A stretch of DNA of 64,000 nt from Gari tellinella. Taxonomy: Eukaryota > Mollusca > Bivalvia > Cardiida > Psammobiidae. The notes beneath the pieces are model-generated. The model searched no databases, was not told where the DNA came from, and saw only the letters and a program-made list of their open reading frames with translations. The position numbers were made by a program, and so were the translations under genes. The DNA lies in NCBI GenBank assembly GCA_922989275.2, contig OV277861.1, positions 22,598,479-22,662,478 of the forward strand, in the 5' to 3' direction. Positions 1 through 11,888 of the stretch are shown one piece after another. The stretch's first letter is position 1, and every line of letters begins with the position of its first letter.

Positions 1-740
1 AATACATGTAGGAAACTACCCGCCTGTAATGACTGTAATCTCATAAAATAAATATTACCTATTCAGTAATAAACATATTAACCCTTTTGAACACAAGTAT
101 GAAGTATCCACGTAAAGCAGCTTGAAAGTAAAGCCAAATGAGTATTTAGATGCATTCTTCTTTACTTTCAGCCTGCTTTAAGCTACCGTGTGCCTGAATA
201 TGGTAAGTTTGTTTTTAAAAGAGGTTTGGGGAGATTTTGACTGGATTTGGGGTCTTTAGACGGATGGCAGGAAACCACTTTCAAGTAAAACATCCTTTAA
301 ACGGTTTTCGTAACAAATTTAGCTTTGTCACTATGTATATGTCCTTGAAATTTTCGTAAAAGTAACGTCAACAAATGGTTCAAGAACGATTGAAACGAGT
401 TCGAGATATATCGAGAATCGACCACTTTCATTTAATAAATAGACATTGCCAACTTGAATGTAATTTGGAATAAAAAATGTGTAGATTATATAATTTTGAA
501 CGTTCAAACAAACCTACAAAACGTTTTTTAACTACACTGAAATCCAAAAGAAAGTGCACTTTTATCTGTTTAATATTTTAATGTCGAGCAGACTATACCT
601 CGTGTATATTAGCCATACATCAAATACAAAATCTAGTTTTTTGGAAACACGTTGTTTTGATTGATTTGCACGTGATGATCGAGGAAATACGCATGTCATC
701 GGAAATATACATGAATATGCATGTAATTCATTATCATTAA

Positions 741-1615
741 GGGTGTATCAATGTTATGGATTTGGGAATTTTTCAAAGTATATGAAAACACTCTATGATG
801 GTTTTGTATTGAAGAGCTATTTAAGATGAATGAAAAAAGTGAAAAAGTGTACATTTTGGTGAACAACATTTGGCTCTACGGCCATGTAAAATTTACCCCA
901 CCCACTTTTTCTCATTTTGTCCTTTTCAAACCGCCCGTTTCAATAAAATCCATTTCCAATGAAAACAAATATAATAATTTGGTTTTGTGTTATTTTTTTC
1001 CAGTCTACGGTAGTATTTCTTCATACAAAAACTAGTTTAAGAGAAAACAGGCACCAAATGTGAAATTTATAAAGCTCTAAATATCATTGATATGGTACTT
1101 TTTGTAAATTTTGTAAAGGGAGCTAACTCTTTTTACTTTAATAACTTAAAATTTTATACACTGACTTTTCAATTTCTTTTCATATTTTTAAATGCCTTAG
1201 CATGGGCTTTCATCTGGTAAAATATAAGAAAAAGTTAAATACTAGAACTATTTCATTTTCAACTTTTTTACTTTTTTTCATAAAATAAAAAATCTAATAA
1301 AATCATGCAATATTAAAAGCATATTTTTGATATTCAAAGATCCATATTGTTCAAACCTGGTACCTGTTTTGTCTAAATTTGGTTTCTATATGTGAAAATC
1401 CCATCATAGACATGAAATAAATAATGAAAACCCAAAATACCATTGTTGTTTTATTTTGAAATGGATTTTACTGAAGCTTGTACTCTGAATGGGTAAAATT
1501 TGAAAAAAACTCCACATTTGACATACCTTTTTCAAATAGCTGTAGCTAAAAAAAAAACAATGATAGAAAACAAGTTTAATACTTTGAAAAAATCGCTTAT
1601 GGCTTTGATACACCC
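741..1615 (+). mobile_element. TTAA-flanked non-autonomous transposon, copy 1
   Basis: An 875-bp element is bounded by inverted GGGTGTATCA / TGATACACCC ends and flanked on both sides by TTAA (737-740 and 1616-1619). TTAA targeting is known for the piggyBac superfamily, but the terminal GGG is not its usual end, so the assignment is tentative. No transposase is present. A 69-codon frame at 826 recurs in two other copies but has no recognisable domain. Other copies: 29939-30877 (inverted) and 37041-37915. Confidence 0.85.
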
Positions 1616-2318
1616 TTAAACAAAGAGAAGTTCACATTTAGATTCACATTGGTACAAAATAAGCTGTCTGAAATTGAATGGAAATAGGCGAAATTCAGTC
1701 GAAGCGATGCCAGCTCGGATCTACAGTGTCACTAACGTGAGTAGGGCATTTTGAGGCTACACAACACAATAGTTCGGTTGCTTAGCGTTTTCAACCTACA
1801 ATTTGATAGACGCAAAGACGCTCCGCCATTTTAATTAAACCACGGTTCGACACGGATGGAGCACAGTGCAAACAAAACTACTGATTGCGATTGAAATTCA
1901 ACTTTATTTTGTTGAGGAGAAATTTGCTTGCATTTCCAAAACGTTCAGATCTTTATTTAGACACTTTACTTCGCTTTGTCTGATCTAAATCTGACCTGTT
2001 TGTTTAAAACGTTTTAAACAATTTTTAGAGGACATAACAACACGATTTAAATATTAAATACTCCTGGGTAATGCATGCAATTAATGATCAACGCACACTG
2101 GGAGTTTAATAAAATCTATCTGTCAACGATAGAATTGATTTTCCTGATTACGCATTGTAGCGACATTGTTCGATGATATCAAACGTGCGTGTTTAAAACA
2201 ACTTATGGATCATATTTTACTGCTGTAATATACAATGTGAAGCTATCTGCTTGAAATCGGTGTTCAATTATTTAAATAACTATTCAGTGACAAACATATA
2301 TTAAATTGTTGTTCCAGT

Positions 2319-2480
2319 ATGCTCGTTATAAGTATATATATGATTTGTCAGTTTGTATCGTGTGGATACGTACAGTCGTATTCTTATGAAGATACTAAAC
2401 GATTGACGGATATGCTCTTTGATGAATCACGCTATCGGGTTAACATTAAACCTACGGGAAACCAATCAAATACAGTCAAG
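2319..2480 (+). CDS. Gene 1 exon 1: Cys-loop channel subunit, signal peptide and N-terminal helix
   Basis: Fifty-four codons start at the ATG at 2319 and end at AAG followed by the donor GTAAAT. Residues 1-20 are a hydrophobic signal peptide. After it comes SYEDTKRLTDMLFDESRYR, the N-terminal amphipathic helix typical of nicotinic receptor subunits, then an IKP turn and an NQS glycosylation sequon. The frame runs in phase 0 into exon 2 at 6283. Exon 1 of gene 4 (38619-38780) is nearly identical outside the signal peptide core. The start is chosen because this ATG directly precedes the hydrophobic stretch and gives the same 54-codon exon in genes 1, 2, 4 and 5. Confidence 0.88.
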
Positions 2481-4398
2481 GTAAATTTATTTACACTTTG
2501 TTTTCTAGGAACTATATATATTACTTTTGCAAACAATGTAGATCATCATCAGATGGTTCGAATAGGTACCAATGGCCTAAAGTACGCATTGCATTGATTT
2601 ACACTTATTTTCTTGAAACAGTTTCGTAAACAGCCCCAAATGTCACCGTGCAACAGTGGGAGTTCATATGTAATATACAGTGTTCTTTGTTTAACAAACC
2701 ATCTACAGGCTCTGGACAGGACTGGGTTAACCGAACGTTTCTAATATGTATTTCTTTAATACCTCCAAAACATTTGATTGTCACTACTGATGGGAAGTCG
2801 TCAAATTTCACTTTACATGTATATATAAAAATAGTCGTTGTGTACGATTTGTAGCAAGAATCTTTCGTAACTCATTCTTTAAAAGCACGTTGTATACTGC
2901 CAAGAAAACTGACATGTTCTGATTGGTCGACATACCATGGTACAGAAAAACCTCTCTTAAACGACCACTAAATTATGTCAATTATTAGGTGTTTCAGATA
3001 GTTGATTGCTTAAATCAAGGTGACAATATAAAAGGAAACTCCTTTTGGAGCTTTCTGGTATACCGTCACCTTGCTTTAAGCTGTCATCTATCTTTTTTGG
3101 CCTTCGTGCAGCGCTTGTTGAGAACAACTGGACTAACAGAAAGTGGCCCCGACAAAGCTAGACATAATTTCTGATTTTGTTCACGGGGTTATAAAACAAT
3201 ATTACAGCCAATCACAATTGACTAAAAGTAACGAAAACATACAATATTAAATTAATTGATCATGACGGTATACACATTTTCGCATGCTATCTATTTTGGT
3301 CTTGTCGGAGTACAAATTAGCGCGTACGATTTACCGCCTAAAAAGTCGTTCTGTTTTGTTATGTTGCTGTCATTTAGATCCATAACAAAGTCAAACTTGT
3401 GTTGAGCGACCACTCTATGAAAAGCATCGTACCTACCGGTGAACGTTTAATGCATGGATTAGGCACAAAATTATTGTAGGAGCTCTCTGCTTCACTAAAG
3501 AGCCCTGTATTAACTATCCACCGATGCTGAAAAATGTACTATCACATAACTTGCGGTCTGGCAGTAGAGGGACACCAAATTACGTCCTTTGCGATGACGT
3601 TAAACAACGTCAAGTTTTGGCGGGAAATCTATACAACAGAAAGACTACATTCTACGACTTCGATTCATTTTATAGGTGTTTAAAATTGTTATGTGATAAA
3701 TAGAATCTTACATTAGTACTCATATGACGCTCGCCAAGGCTCGCGTCAAATTATTTAAGTCAACTCGTTTATAAAAAATGATAAATAATAAGCACTAATG
3801 TTAGATCCTCCATTTGATTTTGAAGTATCGCTTTATGCAAAAATGATTGTTCTCATAATTGTTATGTAAATGTAATTATTATTGTTATAAATTTCGAAAA
3901 ATATGAGTATACAACAAAACTGTGTAACTGGCTTGTCCTTCATCAAGCATTCACCTTTATTGCATAAATTCAAAAACGGCATTGTGACTGACCGTTAAAC
4001 AAACGGTTGATTATACTAATACGTTTTATATTAGAGTTTATAAAACTAATACAGAAACAGTAAAAAGTGAAGTTATTTATTCTGTATTTTTATGAAGCGT
4101 TCAATATTTAATGTAAAACTGCTTTTTTAAGTGTGACAAAGACGTAATACAGGTCTTTGGCAGGGTATTGGTTCCATGTTTTTGTGCAGGATATTATGAG
4201 TTGTTCGCCTTCGCTTAATGTACATTGAACTTTGGATCTTTATCCCTGTCAAAGATCTGTATAAACGATGCTTTCACCAATATATTATATTCCAATTCAG
4301 TAGAATGGATTAACATTTTCCCTCCATATTTTGTGTCCGCGAAGAACTTTATAAATTACCGCGGTTCAGGGGCTTAATTGTCAAAGGGGATGGTTTTT

Positions 4399-5662
4399 AT
4401 ACGCCCGTCATCGACGGTCGTATTATGGTATACCCAGCGCTGTCCGTACGTCCGTCCGTACGTCCGTCCGTCCGTTAACTTTTCTTGTTAGCGCTCTCTC
4501 ACCTTCATTTATTTACCGATTTTGATTAAACTTCCTACAAATATTCCATACCACAATAGCTCGGACGAGTTCGCGTTTCAGACGTTGGCGGCTATTTTTA
4601 GCAGAGTTATGCCCCTTTATTGTCAAAAATGGGCATTTTTTAAAAAAAACAGAACTTTTTTTTTAATTATTCAATTTATTTCAAATTTGATATGGTGATA
4701 CAATGAATGAAGTTACTTAACATATATTACGGGTTTTTGGTTTGACTACTTATTTTTAGAGTTATGCCCCTTTACACAATTTTTTTAACAATATATTGTA
4801 TCCTGATAATAATTTTACTTACATTTTGTCTATTGTAACCAAATTTCATATTTATCTTTCTCATCATGCAGGGAAGGCACCTGTGAATTTTGGTTCCTGT
4901 TAAAATATGTTTCTATGAGTTATGCCCCTTTACATCCTTAAAATTTAAAATAAGCCACACTTCGTCCGTTAACTTTTCTTCTTAGCGCTCTCTCACCTTC
5001 ATTTATTGACCGATTTTGATTAAACTTCCTACAAATATTCCATACCACAAAAGTTCGGACGAGTTTGCGTTTCAGACGTTGGCGACTATTTTTAGCAGAG
5101 TTATGCCCCTTTATTGTCAAAAATGGGCATTTTTAAAAAAAAAAAACAGAACTTTTTTATTTTTGATTCAATTGATTTCAAATTTGATATGGTGATACAA
5201 TGAATGAAGTGACTTAATGAATGAAGTGACTTAATATATACTACGGGTTTTTGGTTTGACTCTGTATTTTCAGAGTTATGCCCCTTCACACAATTTTTTT
5301 AACAATATATTGTTTCCTGATAATAATTTTACTTACATTTTGTCTATTGTAACCAAATTTCATATTTAGCTTTCTCATCATACAGGGAAGGCACCTGTGA
5401 ATTTTGGTTCCTGTTAAATTTCAGACGTTGGCGACTATTTTTAGCAGAGTTATGCCCCCTTTATTGTCAAAAATGGGCATTTTTTAAAAAACCCAGAACT
5501 TTTTTCTTGACTATCGCAATACTATCGGGATAGTACTTGAGCTATCCCAATACTACAGCATAGTCTTTTTGAGATCGATAGTCGGGCCTACACTCCGGGC
5601 GACTTTTTCCAGTCGGCCTGAGTCTGGACGACTTTGACACCCGCCGGCCGTGACGGGCGTAT
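4399..5662. mobile_element. Inverted-repeat element with CCGT-rich head and internal 494-bp duplication
   Basis: Ends are inverted repeats, ATACGCCCGTCA at the left and TGACGGGCGTAT at the right. Next to the left end is a run of TCCGTCCG/TACG units (about 4442-4475). An internal segment starting TTAACTTTTCTT at 4475 repeats at 4969 (period 494 bp), with a third partial copy from about 5418. No transposase frame is visible. The block is absent from gene 4's intron, so it was inserted after the duplication or lost from copy 2. Confidence 0.7.
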
Positions 5663-6056
5663 TTTGCCGCACTGCGGTGCTCTTGTTAGGTTTTGGGAAA
5701 GAGATTATCCATCCATCCGTCCATATGCTGTTTTCAGTGTCTAAAACATGTGACTACTGAAAGCACACTTCAATTTCAGAAAGAAAGCACAACATTTGCA
5801 AGTTTGGTAAAGCTAAAACTGGATATATAAAATCACGAAAGTACGCTAAAGAGTAAAACATCCCCTTAAGTGTTTCATTTACATATCATCCAGTGGAACA
5901 TATCCTTTATTTTTTTAAATGTATTTGTTAAAGACATTTTGTATGTGTGCCGTTGGAAAAATCGTTTATGTACAAATGTCGAATCTCGATAACTCGAGGT
6001 AGCTTGTGTCGGGTACAGTTCAGTTCACCACACAATCTTATTGTTCTGCATACATG

Positions 6057-6263
6057 TACAGTCAAACCTGTCTATTATGGCCACTAAAACATGGCTTATT
6101 GATTTCATTAGATACAAATAACAGCTTACAGCAATGTGATAGGAAAAGAGAAAGCTCATAAAGGAGCTTTCTGTTTTACGGTCACATTGCTTTAATAAGT
6201 CACTAGATACAAACATCTAATAATTAACACAATTGTGTGGTTGGTATAGAGAGGTTTACTGCA
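6057..6263. repeat. MITE ending 19 bp before gene 1's 3' splice site
   Basis: Inverted ends TACAGTCAAACCTGTC and GAGAGGTTTACTGCA enclose ~207 bp with an internal hairpin around 6130-6190 (GAAAGCTC / GAGCTTTC). Only TTTGATGTTTGCTTTTCAG separates it from exon 2. The same arrangement occurs before gene 4's exon 2, so the insertion predates the duplication. Relatives lie at 24370-24485 and 55672-55881. Confidence 0.75.
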
Positions 6264-6282
6264 TTTGATGTTTGCTTTTCAG

Positions 6283-7401
6283 GTAAATATTTCGAACATA
6301 CATGCTGTTGTAACAGAGGTTGACATACACGTAGGGTATGTGGAAGCACAAGCAAAGTTAGACCTTACATGGACAGATGAACATCTGATCTGGAATGTAT
6401 CTGAATATAATGGCATAGAAATGTTATCGCTACAGATAAACACGTTTTGGACACCTTCATTAACTACTGCTTATGAAATAAACGAAGTAAATGATGGGAA
6501 AACAAGGGCCAATGCATGGGTTTCTTACACAGGTGTAGTGTCCATGTTCCAAACAGAAATGGCAAAATGTACATGTACTGTTGTGTATGATACTTTTCCA
6601 GTGGATGTTCACAGTTGTTATTTTACAATCGTGTCTGAAAAATACAGTGTAAACGATATCGACTTCAACATTAGTCTTTCTTCAATTGATATCGAACTAG
6701 GCGAACTCAAAAACCGATGGAAAGTCGACACCGTTTCTGTCCGGGATAGCCCTTACCACAGAGGAAAACATCTTTTCAGAACGCCCCATATCTCGTTTAC
6801 GCTCTTTCGCCGATTTATGTTTTCAGAATGTCAACCGTATATCTTCATGACAGGTTTGATGATTTTGAATATGTTAACGCCATTCGTCCCCGCTGATTCA
6901 GGGGAACGATTATCATTGTGTATAACCATATACTTAGCCTTCGTTTTGTGGAGTGAGTCAGTCGCAAACGAGATGCAGTACAGTACCTCTGGTATATCAG
7001 TGGGCATGGCAATGCTCCTTGTATACATATTCATCAACACAATGACCGTAGGATGGGGTGTACTAATAATAAGTCTTTCTAGGCGTACTACAGCAGTTCC
7101 GCAGTGGTTGGTAAAGATAGTTAAAAGGAAAACACAATCTGACCCTCCTCCTGATGAAGTGTACACAAAAAAGGAATATGAAAACGAGGACCAAGTTACA
7201 ATGTCATCGATTACAAACGGTCAGGACAGTTCTGATGCGTCATCTGATGCGTCATCTGCAAATATTGAAGAAATCACATGGCTAGACGTCACCAGAACAT
7301 TAGACAAAATTTTCTTTTATTGTTTTGTTGTGTTCTACTTCTTTCTTGCAATGTTAAGCATGACCATGTTCTTCTTGGGTAGATATAAGTTAGGTTTTTA
7401 A
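6283..7401 (+). CDS. Gene 1 exon 2: nicotinic-receptor-like Cys-loop channel subunit
   Basis: With exon 1 this gives a 426-residue subunit, the usual family length. Residues below are numbered in the spliced protein. The ligand-binding domain contains WTDEHLIW and the Cys-loop C152-x13-C166 (CTVVYDTFPVDVHSC). M1 (~240-257) leads into VPADSGER and M2 (~264-284). M3 is at ~294-318 and M4 at ~397-419. Glu at M2 -1' suggests cation selectivity. Leu 9' is kept, but 16' is Glu279, unusual inside the pore. No adjacent loop-C cysteines are present, and the loop-B Trp position reads SEKY, so classical acetylcholine binding is doubtful. The M3-M4 loop has a DASS DASS repeat, single in gene 4. Subunits of this family assemble as pentamers in the plasma membrane; ligand and partners are unknown. 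Confidence 0.93.
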   Translation, partial: VNISNIHAVVTEVDIHVGYVEAQAKLDLTWTDEHLIWNVSEYNGIEMLSLQINTFWTPSLTTAYEINEVNDGKTRANAWVSYTGVVSMFQTEMAKCTCTVVYDTFPVDVHSCYFTIVSEKYSVNDIDFNISLSSIDIELGELKNRWKVDTVSVRDSPYHRGKHLFRTPHISFTLFRRFMFSECQPYIFMTGLMILNMLTPFVPADSGERLSLCITIYLAFVLWSESVANEMQYSTSGISVGMAMLLVYIFINTMTVGWGVLIISLSRRTTAVPQWLVKIVKRKTQSDPPPDEVYTKKEYENEDQVTMSSITNGQDSSDASSDASSANIEEITWLDVTRTLDKIFFYCFVVFYFFLAMLSMTMFFLGRYKLGF

Positions 7402-7858
7402 ACCTTGCTCAGACTGCTGTAGTATTATCCTTACCACTGTATAACTTTTGCATAAACGCACGCTCGCATATATCATACAAATCAATAAGTACTCTGAAAA
7501 TCTTGAAATTGTATATTTTTATTCCTATTGCTTGCTGTGGACGTACAATATAAATGTCAGACTAAATCGTTAATTGGGCATTTTAACTTATTCTAAACTG
7601 TTCTAATTAGGATTGAAATGGCAGTTACCGAATCATTATGATGTTCATACAACAGCAATTACCAATGTCTCCTCTCGTTGGGTGACTTATGCACGTGGTT
7701 TTTTTAGGGATAAGAATCATAATTATTGGTGTATTGTGTTCGGGCAGTGATATCGACGGACGGTGACATGTACGCATAAAGGAGACACATTAGACACAAA
7801 TTAGACACAAATCACAGGGAAGAATAAAACATTACTCAATACCATAACGTGTGTTTTA

Positions 7859-8190
7859 TACAGCGTTTTCTCCCTACAACGGCCCTCCGAACAACAACCC
7901 TTGCCACAGTTCCCTAAACAGTACAACTATGTCTGACGCTTTTACTGCTGTAATGTTGTCATCTGCTTTTTTTCTCAAAGTTACATATTGAACATTTTGA
8001 CAGAAAAAACTTAATAACGAGTGACAAACAGCTTGAATCCAGATCAGACACCGCGTTACGCGGTGTCTGATCTGGGTTCAAGCTATATTTGCGAATGTAA
8101 ACAAATTTCCTTCCCTATAACGACTCTCTCCGAACAACGCACATATTTGTGTCTCCTATTGGGTGTCGTTGTAGAGAGGGAACACTGTAA
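7859..8190. mobile_element. MITE with CTCCCTACAACG / CGTTGTAGAGAGGG ends and internal palindrome
   Basis: The ends are roughly inverted (ACAGCGTTTTCTCCCTACAAC; GTTGTAGAGAGGGAACACTGT). Inside, at 8024-8085, is a copy of the window's ~65-bp palindrome (arms of the CAGCTTGAATCCAGATCAGA type). The matching copy between genes 4 and 5 is 41549-41876, so insertion predates the duplication. Confidence 0.75.
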
Positions 8191-8354
8191 ATTAATTGCT
8201 TACGACCAGTATTAATAATGTCGTGCAATAAATGTAATCTTAGAACAAAGTCAAACATATCAAGTATGTCAACATAGACAGACTTTTGTGAAAGAGTAAG
8301 CATACACTAATTATTTTACCACCACATCTATCAACTTACATTTAGCCTTTCAAC

Positions 8355-8870
8355 TACTAAATTAATAAGGTATGAATATACGGCGGCCATTTTGGATTTT
8401 TTCAGCACTGGATTACTGGAATCAAATCAAATAAAAGCTTGAATGATTTCTAAATTAATGTTCAATAAGAATCAAATAAAAGTCTTCCTTATGAATATCA
8501 ATTGTAGTCAATTTAAGTAACTTTATTGCTCAAAAAGCTTAAATGATACTTAAATTAGCCATTTTGGTGGAATTTTTAGAATTCTATCCTAAAACATTAT
8601 CAAAATTTGTATTTAGGTAAACCTCATTGATAATTGCTAACAAAATCTCTAACACATGAAATAAAAGCCTTTTGCTTAAAATTCCAAGGGCAGACAACTT
8701 CAACCTCAATTACTCCTCCACCCCTTATCACTACCTAAATACGCGTCAGACGATTGTTTCCAAACTCCTGAGGAAATATGCTATAAGATAGTACCAAAAG
8801 GTTGTATGAGGCTTTCACCGCAAATAAAAGTGGTCTACAGCTTAGACTATTTGACATCGTCTGATTTCTC
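8355..8870. other. Insertion specific to copy 1, downstream of gene 1
   Basis: Copy 2 runs straight from the CCACCACATCTATCAA region (around 42010) into TTGTCTGATTTCACG. Copy 1 carries about 500 extra bases here, starting near a TATGAATATACGGCGGCC motif. No coding frame, and no clear terminal repeats could be defined. Whether it is an insertion in copy 1 or a deletion in copy 2 is not settled. Confidence 0.6.
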
Positions 8871-9535
8871 ACTGTTGCTTGCAAATTTTCTTGAGCAGAC
8901 AGCTTACACTCATCCCATTTTAAATAAAGTGCTTAGTTGGATCACGAATATTGTAGATGACACAGGATAAGCGTTATAAATAATAGGAAAAACTGATATT
9001 ATATCATTTTAGATATGCGAGTTTAGGTTGGGTGAATCAAAGAAACGAAAACATCCCATAATGAACAATACCCCTCGTGCTTGGTTATGAAAAATAGAAA
9101 ATAATTTCTTTCAAAACCGACACGTCACTCGAATAGCTCATAGGCGATTGTTTCCTTTTTATAATGTTATGACACGATGCCAATGTAACAGATAGTTGAC
9201 AGGACCTAAAGACACCCCAGTTGAAATATTTTACCTTCAACCATGGTTAAAACATCTAAAGGATAAACGCAGGATAAACGAAATACAGTGACACCGTTAT
9301 TGAACTTAATTCGTAATATTTGTCTTGTATTATTATGAAGTCAAACATCTTCAGAAACGGAATGCATTTTCGTTGAAAGACTGAATAAAACAAGCTTAAC
9401 TGTAGCGTGTTCAGTTACCACTGTTTGCTGTTTAGGTTACCAGTGTGTGCCCTGTGTGCATCGTGCAGAGTACAGTAGAGAAAACATTTTCTTACCAAAT
9501 AACCCCGTTGACGCTTAAACCATTATTTTCATTGG

Positions 9536-9597
9536 AAACAGTTTGGAGCCATATCAGAGGCCCGGTAACCCGGCGTCTGATATGGCCCCAAACTTGT
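9536..9597. repeat. Palindrome variant with CCCGGTAACCCGG centre
   Basis: A near-perfect inverted repeat with arms AACAGTTTGGAGCCATATCAGA / TCTGATATGGCCCCAAACT. It differs from the common type at several arm positions, changed symmetrically on both sides. Orthologous copy at 42717-42777. Confidence 0.8.
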
Positions 9598-9988
9598 TGC
9601 CACTCAAATTAAAACTGGTAGTCGGAGTTGTCAAATATTTGTAATTTTCATTGCAATGCGTTTGCGTTTGAAGGAAAGAATTACGTTTTCTCCACTGTAT
9701 TTCAGACCGGTAGCCAACTCGCAATCGATGGCCATCGACAGCCATCGATTGCTATACTGGACTCATCACTGTACATAAATGTTACCGAAGATAACCAGTA
9801 TATGTCTATCAATTCTCTTGTTGTATTTCCCTAACCGAGCTATACAGTTGTAACCATTGGAAACCCGACTTTACGGAAACGCGCAATACTAAACCTATCT
9901 CTAAGCCATTATCCGATGTAAGGTCCGCTAGCTGTTAGCACTGTCTGCTGCCCTTGAGCAATTTTATTTCGTGAAAACCATTGATCCC

Positions 9989-10150
9989 ATGCACATGATG
10001 CTAAGATATGTTCAAATTCTCATTCTGGTGGGTGGAGTTGTGTACCCTCAGACCTATGATGATACAGTGCGGTTGAAGGAGAAAGTGCTCAGTGCCTTGC
10101 GTTACCGAGCCGACGTAAAGCCTCTGCAAAACCAGTCAGAAAGTGTTAAG
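9989..10150 (+). CDS. Gene 2 exon 1: signal peptide and N-terminal helix
   Basis: Fifty-four codons. The start is the first of three close ATGs (9989, 9995, 9998); it gives the same exon length as gene 1 and places the hydrophobic run LRYVQILILVGGVV as the signal peptide core. Mature start is probably near QTYDDTVRLKEKVL, the N-terminal helix, followed by RADVKPLQNQSESVK with an NQS sequon. The exon ends at AAG before the donor GTGGGT. Phase 0 into 11889. Gene 5's exon 1 (43180-43341) differs at three residues. Confidence 0.88.
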
Positions 10151-10168
10151 GTGGGTACATTATGTTTA

Positions 10169-10535
10169 GTATAGCGCTCCCTCTCTACAGCAACACCAAA
10201 ATAGGAGACAAAGATTGTGTGTTGCTCGGACGGAGTTGTTAAAGGAAGGGAACTTGGATTACATAGCAAACAGCTTGAATCCAGATCAGACACCGCGTAG
10301 CGCGGCGTCTGTTCTGGATTCAAGCTGTTTGTCACTCGTCTTTATGTTTTTCTTTCAAAATGTACAATATGTGACTATGAGAAAAACAGCAGATGACAAT
10401 TTCAAGCAGACGATATTGCAGTAATGAGCAGTGAAAAGGTTGGACATAGTTGTCTTGTTTGGAAAACAGCGACAAGCGTCGTTGTAAGGAGGGGTTCGTT
10501 GTTCAGAGGACCGTTGTGGGGGAGGGAACACTGTA
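10169..10535. mobile_element. MITE with CCCTCTCTACAGCAAC end in gene 2's intron
   Basis: Starts ~18 bp after the 5' splice site of gene 2. It has a GCTCCCTCTCTACAGCAAC end and a GTTGTGGGGGAGGGAACACTGTA end. A standard palindrome sits at 10266-10331 (centre CACCGCGTAGCGCGG). Copy 2 equivalent: 43361-43726. It belongs to the same broad family as 7859-8190. Confidence 0.72.
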
Positions 10536-11123
10536 CTATGAATCGTTAGTTTTCGGTTGCTGTAATCTTAATAGTATCATCATATTTCAGTGATTTCAGT
10601 CTTTAACTGAATTAATTTCCCTCTAAGTTTATATCAATAACTATTAATTTCTTGTAGTTAATGTAAGACGAAACCTTTATTTCCCATTTTGCATTTCTAC
10701 ATTTTTAGTTATGTATTTTAACACAATATATACATTTTAAAATAATTAAACATGACCAGATAATATGGTTTCTTTATTTCATGAATTAAGCAAAATACAT
10801 TTTCGAATCAGTTAACAATGCGTTATTTAGAATTCTTTGACTAGTATTTTTGACTATAAAAATATTCATTTCTGTTGTCACTTAATAATAGAAGTATGGA
10901 TAGTCCTATATCATAGTATGGTTGTTTTAAGAAGCATATGCTATTTGGGCTGATTTAATTGTATATATCTATTCTATCCTATTCAATTAGATTTTACTTT
11001 TCTTTAGAATTCTATTTTAACCCTTTCCCTGTGGTGATATCGTCTACTTCGAAATGCCGTCTGCAAAACTTATTTAATTTAGATTTATACATTGCTTAGG
11101 TAAATAAACCTAAATACTAGTGC

Positions 11124-11189
11124 CAAACAGGTGTGATCCAGATCAGACGCCGCGGCACGCGGCGTCTGATCTGGACCTTAACTGTTTGC
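11124..11189. repeat. ~65-bp palindrome in gene 2 intron, inside an ACCCTTT-type MITE
   Basis: Arms CAGGTGTGATCCAGATCAGACGC / GCGTCTGATCTGGACC with centre CGCGGCACGCG. It sits within a MITE running from TTAACCCTTTCCCTG (11019) to GCAGGCAAGGGTG (~11225). The duplicate is 44328-44392. Confidence 0.8.
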
Positions 11190-11631
11190 AACAATCATGA
11201 ATGCCGTGATCAGCAGGCAAGGGTGATGCCATACTATCTCTTGATCTAATACTATTATTTACAAATAAAATGTAAGATGTTATACAACTCTAAAAATTAA
11301 ATTGTAAGTATTTGTTAACGCATAGTAGTATGAATAGGACATTACTTAAGTTGTCAATGAGTAATACTTCATTGACTTCTAAAACACAAATTGACAATTC
11401 TAGTTGATACTTGAGTCAATATTTGAGTCATTTGTTACTATTTTGGCTGTGTTTTACATTTATTGTACATTGTCAATAAGAGAGCTCTGATCATGTTCTA
11501 CACCTTTTGCAAGATTTTTATCACATGTGTTCCTCTTGTAAATAACGTAAATACACGTCATTAACAGTACATGTTTAAAGCAAGAAACACAATGTGTACC
11601 TGCTTTCAAATGTAGACATTTTCGTAGTTTT

Positions 11632-11860
11632 ATACATTCATCTCTAGCGACGAGTATACTCGTTATTAACAAACAATGTACCAGTGAAAAAAAAAAGAAT
11701 TTTCCTTTGCAAACAGTGAAGAGCCATCCCTCTGGTCTAGATCTTCACTGCTTGTCATTTTGAAATATATTGTTAGATTTAATCCTTGATATATATAAAA
11801 AGATCAGACTTTATTCGAAACTGGAATTGTCCATTTGAAGTTTCAGGGGCGAATGAGTTA
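11632..11860. mobile_element. MITE with ACATTCA..CTAGCGACGAG end, next to gene 2's 3' splice site
   Basis: Ends are ATACATTCATCTCTAGCGACGAG and CAGGGGCGAATGAGTT, inverted in the better-kept copy at 49634-49862 (ACATTCAACCCTAG / AGGGATGAATGAGTT). An inner palindrome (AACAGTGAAG..CTTCACTG) is at 11710-11754. The element ends ~28 bp before exon 2 of gene 2. Equivalent at 44838-45066 before gene 5's exon 2; a further relative is at 50517-50757. Confidence 0.7.
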
Positions 11861-11888
11861 AATCGACTTCAAGCGATTATCGTTCCAG

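Larger units (their letters stand above)
2481..6282 (+). other. Gene 1 intron (3.8 kb)
   Basis: GT donor at 2481 and AG acceptor at 6281-6282. The corresponding intron of gene 4 is only 1.2 kb; the excess is mostly repeat DNA. From about 2939 there is one end of an element with the AACCTCTCTTAAACGACC terminus. At 4399-5662 there is a larger element and at 6057-6263 a MITE. I see no coding exon in 3190-4390. Confidence 0.8.

Noticed and set aside
826..1035. 69-codon frame conserved in three places (also - strand 30792-30595 and 37126-37335)
   Set aside because: It lies inside the same TTAA element in each place, so conservation follows from transposition. No domain, and the inverted copy is shortened by a stop.
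6831..7166. 111-codon antisense frame
   Set aside because: Complementary shadow of gene 1 exon 2; the same happens opposite genes 2, 4, 5 and 6.
9971..10174. Upstream non-ATG starts for gene 2/5 exon 1 and for exon 2 frames
   Set aside because: These are GTG/TTG starts or intronic sequence before the acceptor; ATG starts with signal peptides and GT-AG junctions explain the genes better.
8115..10335. Frames reading through palindromes (for example 10335-10102)
   Set aside because: Both strands of a palindrome give the same peptide (SLNP/DQTPR..), a symmetry artefact rather than a gene.
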